Of a DNA stretch of 60,539 bases, positions 54,283 to 60,539 are shown piece by piece. Where the stretch lies: the NCBI GenBank assembly GCA_900544025.1, contig UQTM01000014.1, positions 1 to 60,539 on the forward strand. Direction: 5' to 3'. The position numbers were made by a program, and so were the translations under genes. Each line of letters opens with the position of its first letter. Within the stretch, counting starts at the first letter, position 1. The DNA is from an uncultured Odoribacter sp. Lineage in GTDB: Bacteria; Bacteroidota; Bacteroidia; Bacteroidales; Marinifilaceae. The notes beneath the pieces were generated by a model. It did not search any database, was not told the DNA's origin, and saw only the letters and a list, made by a program, of their open reading frames with translations.

Positions 54283-55029
54283 ATGATAAAAGAGGACATC
54301 CTAAAGACTGGTAATCTGCCCGCGCATGTCGCCATTATTATGGACGGTAACGGAAGATGGGCCAAACAGCAAGGATTAGACCGGGTGTATGGGCATAAGA
54401 AAGGGGTGGATACGGTAAAGAAGATTGTAGAGGCGAGCGGCGAAATCGGCTTGAAGTATCTGACGTTATATACTTTTTCCATAGAAAACTGGAACCGTCC
54501 CAAGGCAGAGGTCGATGCACTGATGGGGCTGATGGTCGATGCCATTGTCCGGGAAACGGCAGACCTGATGCGACAGAATGTAAGAGTGATGGCGATTGGA
54601 AACCTGAAAGACTTGCCGGAAATTGTGATGGGAAAATTAAACGGACTGATTTCCCAAACGGCGAATAATACCGGAGTTACCCTGGTGCTGGCATTAAGCT
54701 ATGGGGCCCGTTGGGAAATACGCGAAGCAGCACGAAGAATTGCCGAGGATTATAAGAGTGGGATTTTGCAGGATGTGGAGTCGCTTGACGATGAAAAATT
54801 TGCTACCTATCTTACCACGAAAGATATTCCCGATCCGGATTTATTGATCCGGACCAGCGGAGAATGCCGTTTAAGTAATTTTCTATTATGGCAGTGCGCT
54901 TATACGGAGTTTTATTTTATTGAAAAATTTTGGCCTGATTTTGAAAAAGATGACTTATATTTGGCAATCCGTAATTTTCAGAAAAGGGAAAGACGTTTCG
55001 GAATGACCGGAGAACAAATACAAAAATAA
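54283..55029 (+). CDS. uppS: Isoprenyl transferase (undecaprenyl diphosphate synthase)
   Basis: 248 residues, standard size. It condenses isopentenyl diphosphate in cis onto farnesyl diphosphate to make the C55 lipid carrier for peptidoglycan and O-antigen precursors. Visible signatures: H-V-A-I-I-M-D-G-N-G-R-W-A, with the metal-binding Asp at residue 21; Y-L-T-L-Y-T-F-S-I-E-N-W-N-R-P near residue 60; and R-T-S-G-E-C-R-L-S-N-F-L-L-W-Q near residue 190, which binds the diphosphate of IPP. The Cys within the last motif is a mild variant of the usual Gln or Lys. It is placed between porG and bamA, consistent with an envelope-assembly operon. Confidence 0.95.
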   Translation: MIKEDILKTGNLPAHVAIIMDGNGRWAKQQGLDRVYGHKKGVDTVKKIVEASGEIGLKYLTLYTFSIENWNRPKAEVDALMGLMVDAIVRETADLMRQNVRVMAIGNLKDLPEIVMGKLNGLISQTANNTGVTLVLALSYGARWEIREAARRIAEDYKSGILQDVESLDDEKFATYLTTKDIPDPDLLIRTSGECRLSNFLLWQCAYTEFYFIEKFWPDFEKDDLYLAIRNFQKRERRFGMTGEQIQK

Positions 55030-55123
55030 GTCCATTGACTTTTTCCATTTTCGTAATCTATTGATAACTGAATTGTTAAAAGCGGAAATGTAGCACAGAT
55101 TAATTTAACTTGTTTAATTACAG

Positions 55124-57676
55124 ATGATAAGAAAGATAATTCTTTTTTCGATACTAACTGTTTTTGGGATTTTTCAGTTAAAGGCTCAATCTACCGATTC
55201 TATACATGTGCCTGAAGTTTACTATTCTTCACCTAAGACTTATGAAATTGCCGGGATTGTTGTTAGCGGGATCGGAGAACATTACGATGCCGAAACATTG
55301 GTGCAATATTCCGGCTTGCGGGTGGGAGAAGAAATAAAGATTCCGGGAGATGTGATCACGAAAGCGATAAAAAAACTGTATGGTTACGGTTTGTTTTCCG
55401 ATGTGGCCATCTTTATCGACCGGACCGAAGGGAATAAGGTTTATCTGAATATCCGCCTGGCCGAACGTCATAAACTATCCCGAATCAATTATATCGGATT
55501 AAAAAAATCGGAAGAAACCAAACTGAAAGAAAAAGTGAACTGGCTGCCGGGAACTCAGGTTACCGATAACCAGATTTCTAACTTAAAGCGTATCGTAGAA
55601 AGATATTTCAAAGAAAAAGGATATTACAACACGAATATCAAGATATTGAGAAGAGACGATCCGGAGAATGAGAATTTTGTGATTTTGGATGTGTCTGTAG
55701 AGAGAAACAACAAGATTAAAATTGAAGATATCATTATTGCCGGAAACAAGGAAGTGAAAGACGGCAAACTGAAACGGGCAATGAAAAAGACAAAAGAGAA
55801 GTCTTTGATCAATCTCTTTAAGTCTGCAAAATATATCGAGGACAACTACGAAGAAGATAAATACAACCTGCTGGATAAATATAACGAATTGGGGTATCGT
55901 GATGCGGCTATTCTGTCGGACAGCGTTGAGCAGATTTCTCCGAACCGGGTGAAAATACATCTGAACGTAGAAGAAGGAAATAAATATTATTTCAACAATA
56001 TTGTATGGGTAGGAAATACGGTAGAAAGTACGGAAAACTTATCCAAAATATTGAATATCCAAAAAGGCGACGTCTATAATAAGAAATATTTCGAAGAACG
56101 CCTGACAACGGATGAAGATGCGGTGGCTAACCTGGTTTATTTGAACAATGGCTATCTGTTCTATCATTCTGTTCCGGTGGAAACGGTGGTGGGGGGAGAC
56201 TCTATCAATGTGGAAATTCGGATTGTGGAAGGACCGCAGGCAACGATCAACCGGGTGAATATCAGTGGTAACGACCGTACTCACGAACATGTGATTCGCC
56301 GGGAACTATACACTTATCCGGGAGAACTGTTCAGCCGGGAAGACATCATTCGTAGTATCCGTGAGCTTTCACAATTAGGACATTTCGATCCGGAACAGCT
56401 GCAACAGCCCGACATTCTTCCTAATCCAGAAACCGGAACGGTGGATATCGGTTTTAAAGTGGCGGAAAGAGCTAACGATAAAATCGAAATATCGGGAGGC
56501 TGGGGAGCCGGCATGATCATCGGTTCTTTAGGATTGACATTCTCCAATTTCTCTATGCGTAATATTTTTAACTGGGATTCTTATCGTCCCCTGCCGCAGG
56601 GAGACGGTCAGACTTTATCGTTAAAAGCACAAACCAATGGAAAATATTACACCTCGTTCAGTGTTTCTTTCCGGGAACCTTGGCTGGGTGGGAAGAAACC
56701 CAATTCATTGAGTGTTTCTGCGTGGTATTCCCGTCAAACCGGTTATTCCCGCAGTTATTACAATTCTTACTATGTAAACAGTGCAAAAGACCAATACGAC
56801 GATAGCCAGTTGATGACGACTTTCGGTATCACTGCCGGATTGGGACGAAGGATCACCTGGCCGGACGACTTCTTTTCGATGTACGTCGAGGTTTCTTATC
56901 AGCGTTACACCCTGAAAAATTGGCCTTATTATATTATGAGTAACGGAAACTCCAATAACCTTTCTTTTGCCATGACATTGCAGAGAAGTTCTATCGATAA
57001 TCCGTTATATACTCGTAGAGGTTCCGATTTCTCTTTATCGGTGTCGTTCACTCCTCCTTATTCATTGTTCTCCGATGAAAACTACGGTAGTGCGAACATC
57101 AAAGACCGGGAAAAATATCGTTGGATCGAATTTCATAAATGGAAATTCAAAGGACGTGTATTCATGCCCTTGGATAAAAATGAAAAATTTGTATTATACA
57201 CAGGCGTACAATACGGTTACTTAGGTTATTACGATAAAGACAGACGTTCTCCGTTTGAAGGGTTTGAAATGGGTGGTGACGGTATGTCGGGGTATAGTTT
57301 GTACGGACGTGAATATATCGGTTTAAGAGGATATGAAAACGGATCGCTTACCAATGCCGGTTCCAGCTTCCTGGCTCCGAGTGCATCGGATGCAAGTTTA
57401 TATACGAAATTGACGATGGAACTCCGTTATCCGATTTCCTTGGCGCAATCTGCTACGATCTACGCCTTGGCTTTTCTTGAAGCAGGAAATTCCTGGTATG
57501 AGATCAAAGACTTCGAGCCGTTCAATCTGTATCGTTCTGCCGGAGTGGGTTTAAGGGTGTTCTTGCCGATGTTCGGTTTGCTGGGACTTGACTGGGGTTA
57601 CGGCTTCGATAGTGTGCCGGGACGTTCCGGTGCGAGTGGCTCTCAGCTCCACTTTGTTCTGGGGCAGGAATTTTAA
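55124..57676 (+). CDS. bamA: Outer membrane assembly factor BamA
   Basis: 850 residues with a signal peptide cleaved near L-K-A/Q (residue 22). It inserts beta-barrel proteins into the outer membrane. Five POTRA domains fit residues about 40-450, each with a Y-G-L-F-S-D-V or G-Y-Y-N-T pattern; the last (about 375-450) has R-V-N-I-S-G-N-D-R-T and Q-L-G-H-F. The barrel, about 450-850, opens with G-W-G-A-G-M-I-I-G-S-L-G, carries the loop-6 motif as G-L-R-G-Y near residue 733 (usual form V-R-G-F/Y), and ends in Phe, as barrel substrates do. Two ompH/skp genes follow, the usual functional grouping. A perfect inverted repeat spans its stop codon. Confidence 0.95.
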   Translation: MIRKIILFSILTVFGIFQLKAQSTDSIHVPEVYYSSPKTYEIAGIVVSGIGEHYDAETLVQYSGLRVGEEIKIPGDVITKAIKKLYGYGLFSDVAIFIDRTEGNKVYLNIRLAERHKLSRINYIGLKKSEETKLKEKVNWLPGTQVTDNQISNLKRIVERYFKEKGYYNTNIKILRRDDPENENFVILDVSVERNNKIKIEDIIIAGNKEVKDGKLKRAMKKTKEKSLINLFKSAKYIEDNYEEDKYNLLDKYNELGYRDAAILSDSVEQISPNRVKIHLNVEEGNKYYFNNIVWVGNTVESTENLSKILNIQKGDVYNKKYFEERLTTDEDAVANLVYLNNGYLFYHSVPVETVVGGDSINVEIRIVEGPQATINRVNISGNDRTHEHVIRRELYTYPGELFSREDIIRSIRELSQLGHFDPEQLQQPDILPNPETGTVDIGFKVAERANDKIEISGGWGAGMIIGSLGLTFSNFSMRNIFNWDSYRPLPQGDGQTLSLKAQTNGKYYTSFSVSFREPWLGGKKPNSLSVSAWYSRQTGYSRSYYNSYYVNSAKDQYDDSQLMTTFGITAGLGRRITWPDDFFSMYVEVSYQRYTLKNWPYYIMSNGNSNNLSFAMTLQRSSIDNPLYTRRGSDFSLSVSFTPPYSLFSDENYGSANIKDREKYRWIEFHKWKFKGRVFMPLDKNEKFVLYTGVQYGYLGYYDKDRRSPFEGFEMGGDGMSGYSLYGREYIGLRGYENGSLTNAGSSFLAPSASDASLYTKLTMELRYPISLAQSATIYALAFLEAGNSWYEIKDFEPFNLYRSAGVGLRVFLPMFGLLGLDWGYGFDSVPGRSGASGSQLHFVLGQEF

Positions 57677-57696
57677 CCGATTATCCGGTTAAAATT
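57669..57696 (+). other. Perfect 11-bp stem-loop across the bamA stop codon
   Basis: The arms 57669-57679 and 57686-57696 are exact reverse complements with a 6-base loop. The stem includes the bamA stop codon (57674-57676). The 3' arm ends in AAAATT and no T-run follows, so it is more likely a partial terminator, RNase barrier or mRNA 3'-end stabiliser than a full intrinsic terminator. Confidence 0.6.
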
Positions 57697-57723
57697 CTGT
57701 TAAGGATAAATGCTGATTGATAA

Positions 57724-58308
57724 ATGATGAATAATAAATATAATTTTCGGTTTACGATGCTCTTTTGCCAATTGAAAAGAGTAATTATTTTATTATTTTT
57801 GTGTATCGCAGTCGGTTCTGTTCATGCACAGACAGGAACACGCTACGCTTTTGTAAACCTGGATTATATCATGAGAAGCATTCCGGAGTATGCCAAAGCA
57901 CAGCAGGAACTGGACGCTTATTCATTGCAGTTGCAGACAGAGATCGATGCTCTTTATCAGGAAATTGCAGAAATGCAGAATAAATACAATGCCGATAAAG
58001 TATTCTTAACGGCAACGATGCGGGAACAGCGGGAAAAAATGATCGCCGAGAAAGAAAATAAGGCACGGTTGTTGCAACAAGAATATTTTGGGACGAAAGG
58101 AGCTTTGTTTTTAAAGCGGGAAGAATTGATAAAGCCTTTGCAGGATGAAGTGTTGGAGGTGATCAAAGATGTGGCGAAGGATGGAAATTATGGATTGATC
58201 ATAGATATATCGGCGGATAATTCTGTGGTTTATTACGATCCGAAACTGGATAAAAGTGATGTCGTTTTAAGGAAGTTGGGGTATTCAGTGAAAAAAGCCG
58301 AAGAGTGA
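57724..58308 (+). CDS. ompH: OmpH/Skp family periplasmic chaperone (first copy)
   Basis: 194 residues from the first of two adjacent ATGs; the Met at residue 12 would also give a signal peptide, cleaved near V-H-A/Q (about residue 35). The mature protein begins with a strand R-Y-A-F-V-N-L-D-Y-I-M-R-S-I-P-E-Y, typical of the family, then a long charged coiled coil (about residues 55-130, rich in Glu, Gln, Lys), then a C-terminal strand region (Y-G-L-I-I-D-I-S, V-V-Y-Y-D-P). Skp-type trimers hold unfolded outer-membrane proteins on their way to BamA, encoded just upstream. It lies 47 bases after bamA and 91 bases before a second family member. Confidence 0.88.
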   Translation: MMNNKYNFRFTMLFCQLKRVIILLFLCIAVGSVHAQTGTRYAFVNLDYIMRSIPEYAKAQQELDAYSLQLQTEIDALYQEIAEMQNKYNADKVFLTATMREQREKMIAEKENKARLLQQEYFGTKGALFLKREELIKPLQDEVLEVIKDVAKDGNYGLIIDISADNSVVYYDPKLDKSDVVLRKLGYSVKKAEE

Positions 58309-58326
58309 AAATAAAAACAGATAGAG

Positions 58327-58351
58327 TTTTCCATTCCGGAGGAATGGAAAA
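58327..58351 (+). other. Perfect 11-bp stem-loop between the two ompH genes
   Basis: The arms 58327-58337 and 58341-58351 are exact reverse complements with a GGA loop. It is followed by TTTCG, not a long T-run. It may weaken read-through or protect transcript ends, letting the second ompH be expressed at a different level from the first. Confidence 0.6.
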
Positions 58352-58399
58352 TTTCGACAGAGATAATAAATCGAAAATTAATAAATAAACAGGATCGAA

Positions 58400-58918
58400 A
58401 TGAAGAATGCAATTAAATTGTTTGTACTTGTAGCATTTACAATAGCTGCAATGGGTGTATCTGCACAAACCGCAGTAAAGCTCGGACATATTGAAAGCCA
58501 AAGATTGATTCAGGCTATGCCGGAATGGACAGAAGCTCAAAAGAAATTCCAGGCACAGCAGGATGAAGTCGAAAAAGAATTGACAAACCTGCAGGAACAA
58601 TTCCAGACCAAGATGAATGACTATGCGCAAAACTCAAAAACTTATTCCGATGTAATCCGTACTTCTAAAGAGCAGGAATTACAGGAATTGCGTACACGTA
58701 TTCAGCGTTTTCAGGAAACAGCAATGAACGAGCTCGACAAAGCTCAGCAGAGTTTGATGCAACCGATTACTGAAAAGGCAATGAACGCTATCAAAGAAGT
58801 AGCTAAAGAAAACGGATACACTTATATTTTTGATTTAAGTGCAGGCCCGATTCTTTATACCTCGGAAAGTTCACAGGATATACTTCCGTTGGTAAAGAAA
58901 AAATTAGGAATTCAATAA
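58400..58918 (+). CDS. ompH: OmpH/Skp family periplasmic chaperone (second copy)
   Basis: 172 residues. An AGGA about 7 bases before the ATG supports the start. The signal peptide is cleaved near V-S-A/Q (residue 23). It begins V-K-L-G-H-I-E-S-Q-R-L-I-Q-A-M-P-E-W, the family N-terminal strand and helix. A coiled coil of about residues 45-125, rich in Gln and Glu, forms the tentacle region, and Y-I-F-D-L-S-A-G-P-I-L-Y-T closes the body domain. Tandem ompH copies behind bamA are common in Bacteroidota. The role is a periplasmic holdase for outer-membrane protein precursors. A strong terminator follows 18 bases after the stop. Confidence 0.9.
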   Translation: MKNAIKLFVLVAFTIAAMGVSAQTAVKLGHIESQRLIQAMPEWTEAQKKFQAQQDEVEKELTNLQEQFQTKMNDYAQNSKTYSDVIRTSKEQELQELRTRIQRFQETAMNELDKAQQSLMQPITEKAMNAIKEVAKENGYTYIFDLSAGPILYTSESSQDILPLVKKKLGIQ

Positions 58919-58936
58919 GCTTATGCTTTGTAAAAT

Positions 58937-58964
58937 AAGCCGCCGTTTACAGGCGGCTTTTTTT
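58937..58964 (+). terminator. Strong intrinsic terminator after the ompH pair
   Basis: GC-rich 8-bp perfect stem (58937-58944 with 58952-58959), 7-base loop, then a run of seven Ts (58958-58964). It ends the porG-uppS-bamA-ompH-ompH unit. Confidence 0.93.
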
Positions 58965-58999
58965 ATGAAAAAGCAATGAATAAACCGGGAATATAATGA

Positions 59000-59030
59000 T
59001 TGCAATTCAGAAGTAAAATCGCTACTTTTC
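59000..59030 (+). promoter_or_regulatory. Possible promoter for murI
   Basis: TACTTTTC (59023-59030) is one mismatch from TAnnTTTG, with a TTG (59000-59002) 20 bases upstream. The ATG is 19 bases downstream, leaving a very short leader. Confidence 0.33.
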
Positions 59031-59049
59031 GGTAAAAAAACAGGAAAAT

Positions 59050-59880
59050 ATGATCCAGAGAGAAACTATTGGAGTTTTCGATTCCGGTTATGGCGGACTG
59101 ACCATTTTGCGGGAGATTGTGAAAGATTTGCCGCAATTCGATTATATTTATTTGGGCGATAATGCAAGGGCTCCTTACGGAACACGCTCATTCGATGTGG
59201 TGTATCAATACACGAACGAGGCTGTGAGAAAATTATTCGATATGGGGTGCCGTTTGGTGATTCTCGCTTGTAATACGGCCTCTGCAAAAGCTTTGCGGAG
59301 CATCCAGCAGATCGATTTGCCACAGCTCGAACCGGGGAAAAGAGTGCTTGGGGTGATACGTCCCAGCGTGGAAGCTTTGGCTGCTTATACCCGGAACGGG
59401 CATATCGGGATATTGGCTACAAAGGGAACGGTTGCTTCCGGCTCGTACCCGATGGAAATAGAAAAACTCTATGGAAAAGGGAAGTTTCAGATAACACAAT
59501 TGGCTTGTCCGATGTGGGTCCCCTTAGTGGAGAACAATGAACTGAGCGGTACGGGTGCAGAATATTTCGTGCAAAAATATATAGAGGAACTATTATCGGC
59601 CGATCCGGAAATCGATACGGTGATTTTGGGATGTACCCACTATCCCTTATTGCATCCTTTGATAGCCCGTTATATGCCCGAAGGAGTCAGGATTATCGAG
59701 CAGGGCGGTATTATTGCCGAAAGTTTATCGGATTATCTGACACGGCATCCCGAAATGGAAGAAAGCCTTTCCCGAAATGCGACGATGCGTTATTATACCA
59801 CAGAAAATACGGAGTTATTCAACCGGATGGCAGGGAAATTTCTGGGACAGGAAATCGAATCGGCCCACATAAGCCTTTAA
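59050..59880 (+). CDS. murI: Glutamate racemase
   Basis: 276 residues, normal length. It converts L-glutamate to D-glutamate for the peptidoglycan stem peptide, in the cytoplasm, without cofactor. Signatures: G-V-F-D-S-G-Y-G-G-L-T near residue 8 (active-site Asp-Ser); Y-L-G-D-N-A-R-A-P-Y-G near residue 34; A-C-N-T-A-S near residue 73, containing the first catalytic Cys; and L-G-C-T-H-Y-P-L-L near residue 193, containing the second Cys and its His. All key residues are intact. An AGGA lies about 7 bases before the ATG. It stands alone between a terminator and the following leader. Confidence 0.96.
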   Translation: MIQRETIGVFDSGYGGLTILREIVKDLPQFDYIYLGDNARAPYGTRSFDVVYQYTNEAVRKLFDMGCRLVILACNTASAKALRSIQQIDLPQLEPGKRVLGVIRPSVEALAAYTRNGHIGILATKGTVASGSYPMEIEKLYGKGKFQITQLACPMWVPLVENNELSGTGAEYFVQKYIEELLSADPEIDTVILGCTHYPLLHPLIARYMPEGVRIIEQGGIIAESLSDYLTRHPEMEESLSRNATMRYYTTENTELFNRMAGKFLGQEIESAHISL

Positions 59881-60190
59881 GACACCGATATATCATAATT
59901 TTGAGAAAATTGTGTTTTGAAATAGGAGAATGAAATATTAAAATTCATGCGTTTCGGATAATTATTTAGATACTTTATAAACTATTTTATATCTTTGAAC
60001 AAAGTAAAGCGATAAAAAGCTTTACCCGAAAAATAAGGTTCCGGCGACAAAGGCAGAGTGGGAAGCCGGGAACCCAATTATAAATCTGCTGATGGCAATG
60101 TGTTGTTTTAAATAGACAAAATCGGATATGGGGTGAAGAGCCGGGTTTTCGGTTTTGACGAACGGATATTGCTGACAAGAGGCTATTTAT
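59881..60190 (+). promoter_or_regulatory. 310-base non-coding leader region before the RelA/SpoT gene
   Basis: No convincing small gene is seen. It contains the promoter at 59966-59997 and a leader of roughly 190 bases with two hairpins: GTAAAGC/GCTTTAC (60004-60010 with 60019-60025, 8-base loop) and GGTTCC-GGC/GCC-G-GGAACC (60037-60045 with 60065-60074, one bulge). I could not match it to a known riboswitch consensus. It may tune translation or transcript stability. Confidence 0.45.
59966..59997 (+). promoter_or_regulatory. Promoter for the RelA/SpoT-type gene
   Basis: TATCTTTG (59990-59997) is a perfect TAnnTTTG -7 element. Only a weak -33 box (TTAG, 59966-59969) lies 20 bases upstream. 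It leaves a long leader before the ATG at 60191. Confidence 0.48.
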
Positions 60191-60539
60191 ATGACAGAAC
60201 AAGAACAGATAAAAGAAGCTTTTGAGGATTTGCTGAAATCTTTGCGCAAGGAAACGACGAAAGAGAACAGGCAAAAAATAAAAGAGGCCTTTGAATTTGC
60301 GGATAAGGCACATAAAGGTGTGAAACGGCGGTCGGGAGAGCCTTATATACTGCACCCGCTGGCTGTGGCAAAGATCGCGACCAAAGAAATCGGACTGGGA
60401 ACGACCTCTGTCGTTGCTGCCTTATTGCATGATGTAGTGGAAGACACCGATTATACGGTGGAGGATATTGCCGGTCTGTTCGGGCCGAAAGTGGCTTCCA
60501 TTGTCGATGGATTGACGAAGATTAGCGGGGTCATGGGAT
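60191..60539 (+). CDS. rsh: RelA/SpoT family (p)ppGpp synthetase/hydrolase, 3'-truncated
   Basis: Only the first 116 residues are in the window; the gene continues past base 60539. After a charged helix, residues about 37-116 are the start of the HD hydrolase domain: A-H-K-G-V-K-R-R-S-G-E-P-Y-I-L-H-P near residue 39 and A-L-L-H-D-V-V-E-D-T near 77, with the metal-binding His80-Asp81 intact. Then I-A-G-L-F-G-P-K-V-A-S-I-V-D-G-L-T-K-I, typical of long RSH enzymes. Intact HD residues suggest hydrolase ability, so a bifunctional Rsh/SpoT-type enzyme is more likely than a synthetase-only RelA, but the synthetase domain is outside the window. It controls the stringent response. Confidence 0.88.
   Translation, partial: MTEQEQIKEAFEDLLKSLRKETTKENRQKIKEAFEFADKAHKGVKRRSGEPYILHPLAVAKIATKEIGLGTTSVVAALLHDVVEDTDYTVEDIAGLFGPKVASIVDGLTKISGVMG

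Noticed and set aside
60037..60074. Cobalamin, TPP or c-di-GMP riboswitch in the leader of the RelA/SpoT gene
   Set aside because: The conserved core sequences of those classes are not found; only generic hairpins are visible.

Overview
The window comes from a Bacteroidota chromosome, most likely order Bacteroidales. Three things point there: promoters of the TTTG/TAnnTTTG type, a PorP/SprF-PorG-type-B sorting-domain set that implies a type IX secretion system (T9SS), and the gene order porG-uppS-bamA-ompH-ompH. I recall that order from Porphyromonas gingivalis and relatives. An Odoribacter/Butyricimonas-like gut lineage would fit, but genus cannot be fixed from this sequence. All real genes are on the + strand. 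I see no tRNA, rRNA, IS element, phage gene or CRISPR array.

Region 1 (1-48473) is a 48-kb run of very large secreted proteins. In order: a 5'-truncated giant of at least 5771 residues; a 1025-residue FGE/SUMF-fold plus FISUMP protein; a 3902-residue paralogue of the first giant; an 815-residue protein; a 2293-residue protein; and a 2286-residue protein with a T9SS type B C-terminal sorting domain. The complete ones all start with signal peptides, and most of their length is Ig-like, PKD-like or lineage-specific beta-sandwich repeats. The two giants share an array of about 93-residue repeats. The first, third and fourth proteins share one C-terminal module with a calcium-loop-like end.

Region 2 (48474-51659) holds a terminator, a PorP/SprF outer-membrane protein, and a TPR-PD40 protein that ends in two SPOR-like domains instead of the OmpA domain usual in such neighbours. 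Known pairing of PorP/SprF with type B cargo suggests these two genes help export or anchor the adhesin just upstream.

Region 3 (51660-58964) is conserved housekeeping and envelope biogenesis: a CBS-ACT protein, NAD kinase, a PorG-like protein (DUF6089), undecaprenyl diphosphate synthase, BamA and two OmpH/Skp chaperones, closed by a strong intrinsic terminator. Region 4 (58965-60539) contains glutamate racemase and, after a 310-base leader with two hairpins, the start of a RelA/SpoT-type (p)ppGpp enzyme cut by the window edge.

Taken together, the right half supplies outer-membrane assembly, chaperone, cell-wall precursor and T9SS functions, and the left half is the surface cargo. The least familiar elements are the duplicated Cys/His-rich inserts in the 3902-residue protein, the long repeat array, the shared non-canonical C-terminal module, and the SPOR-for-OmpA substitution.
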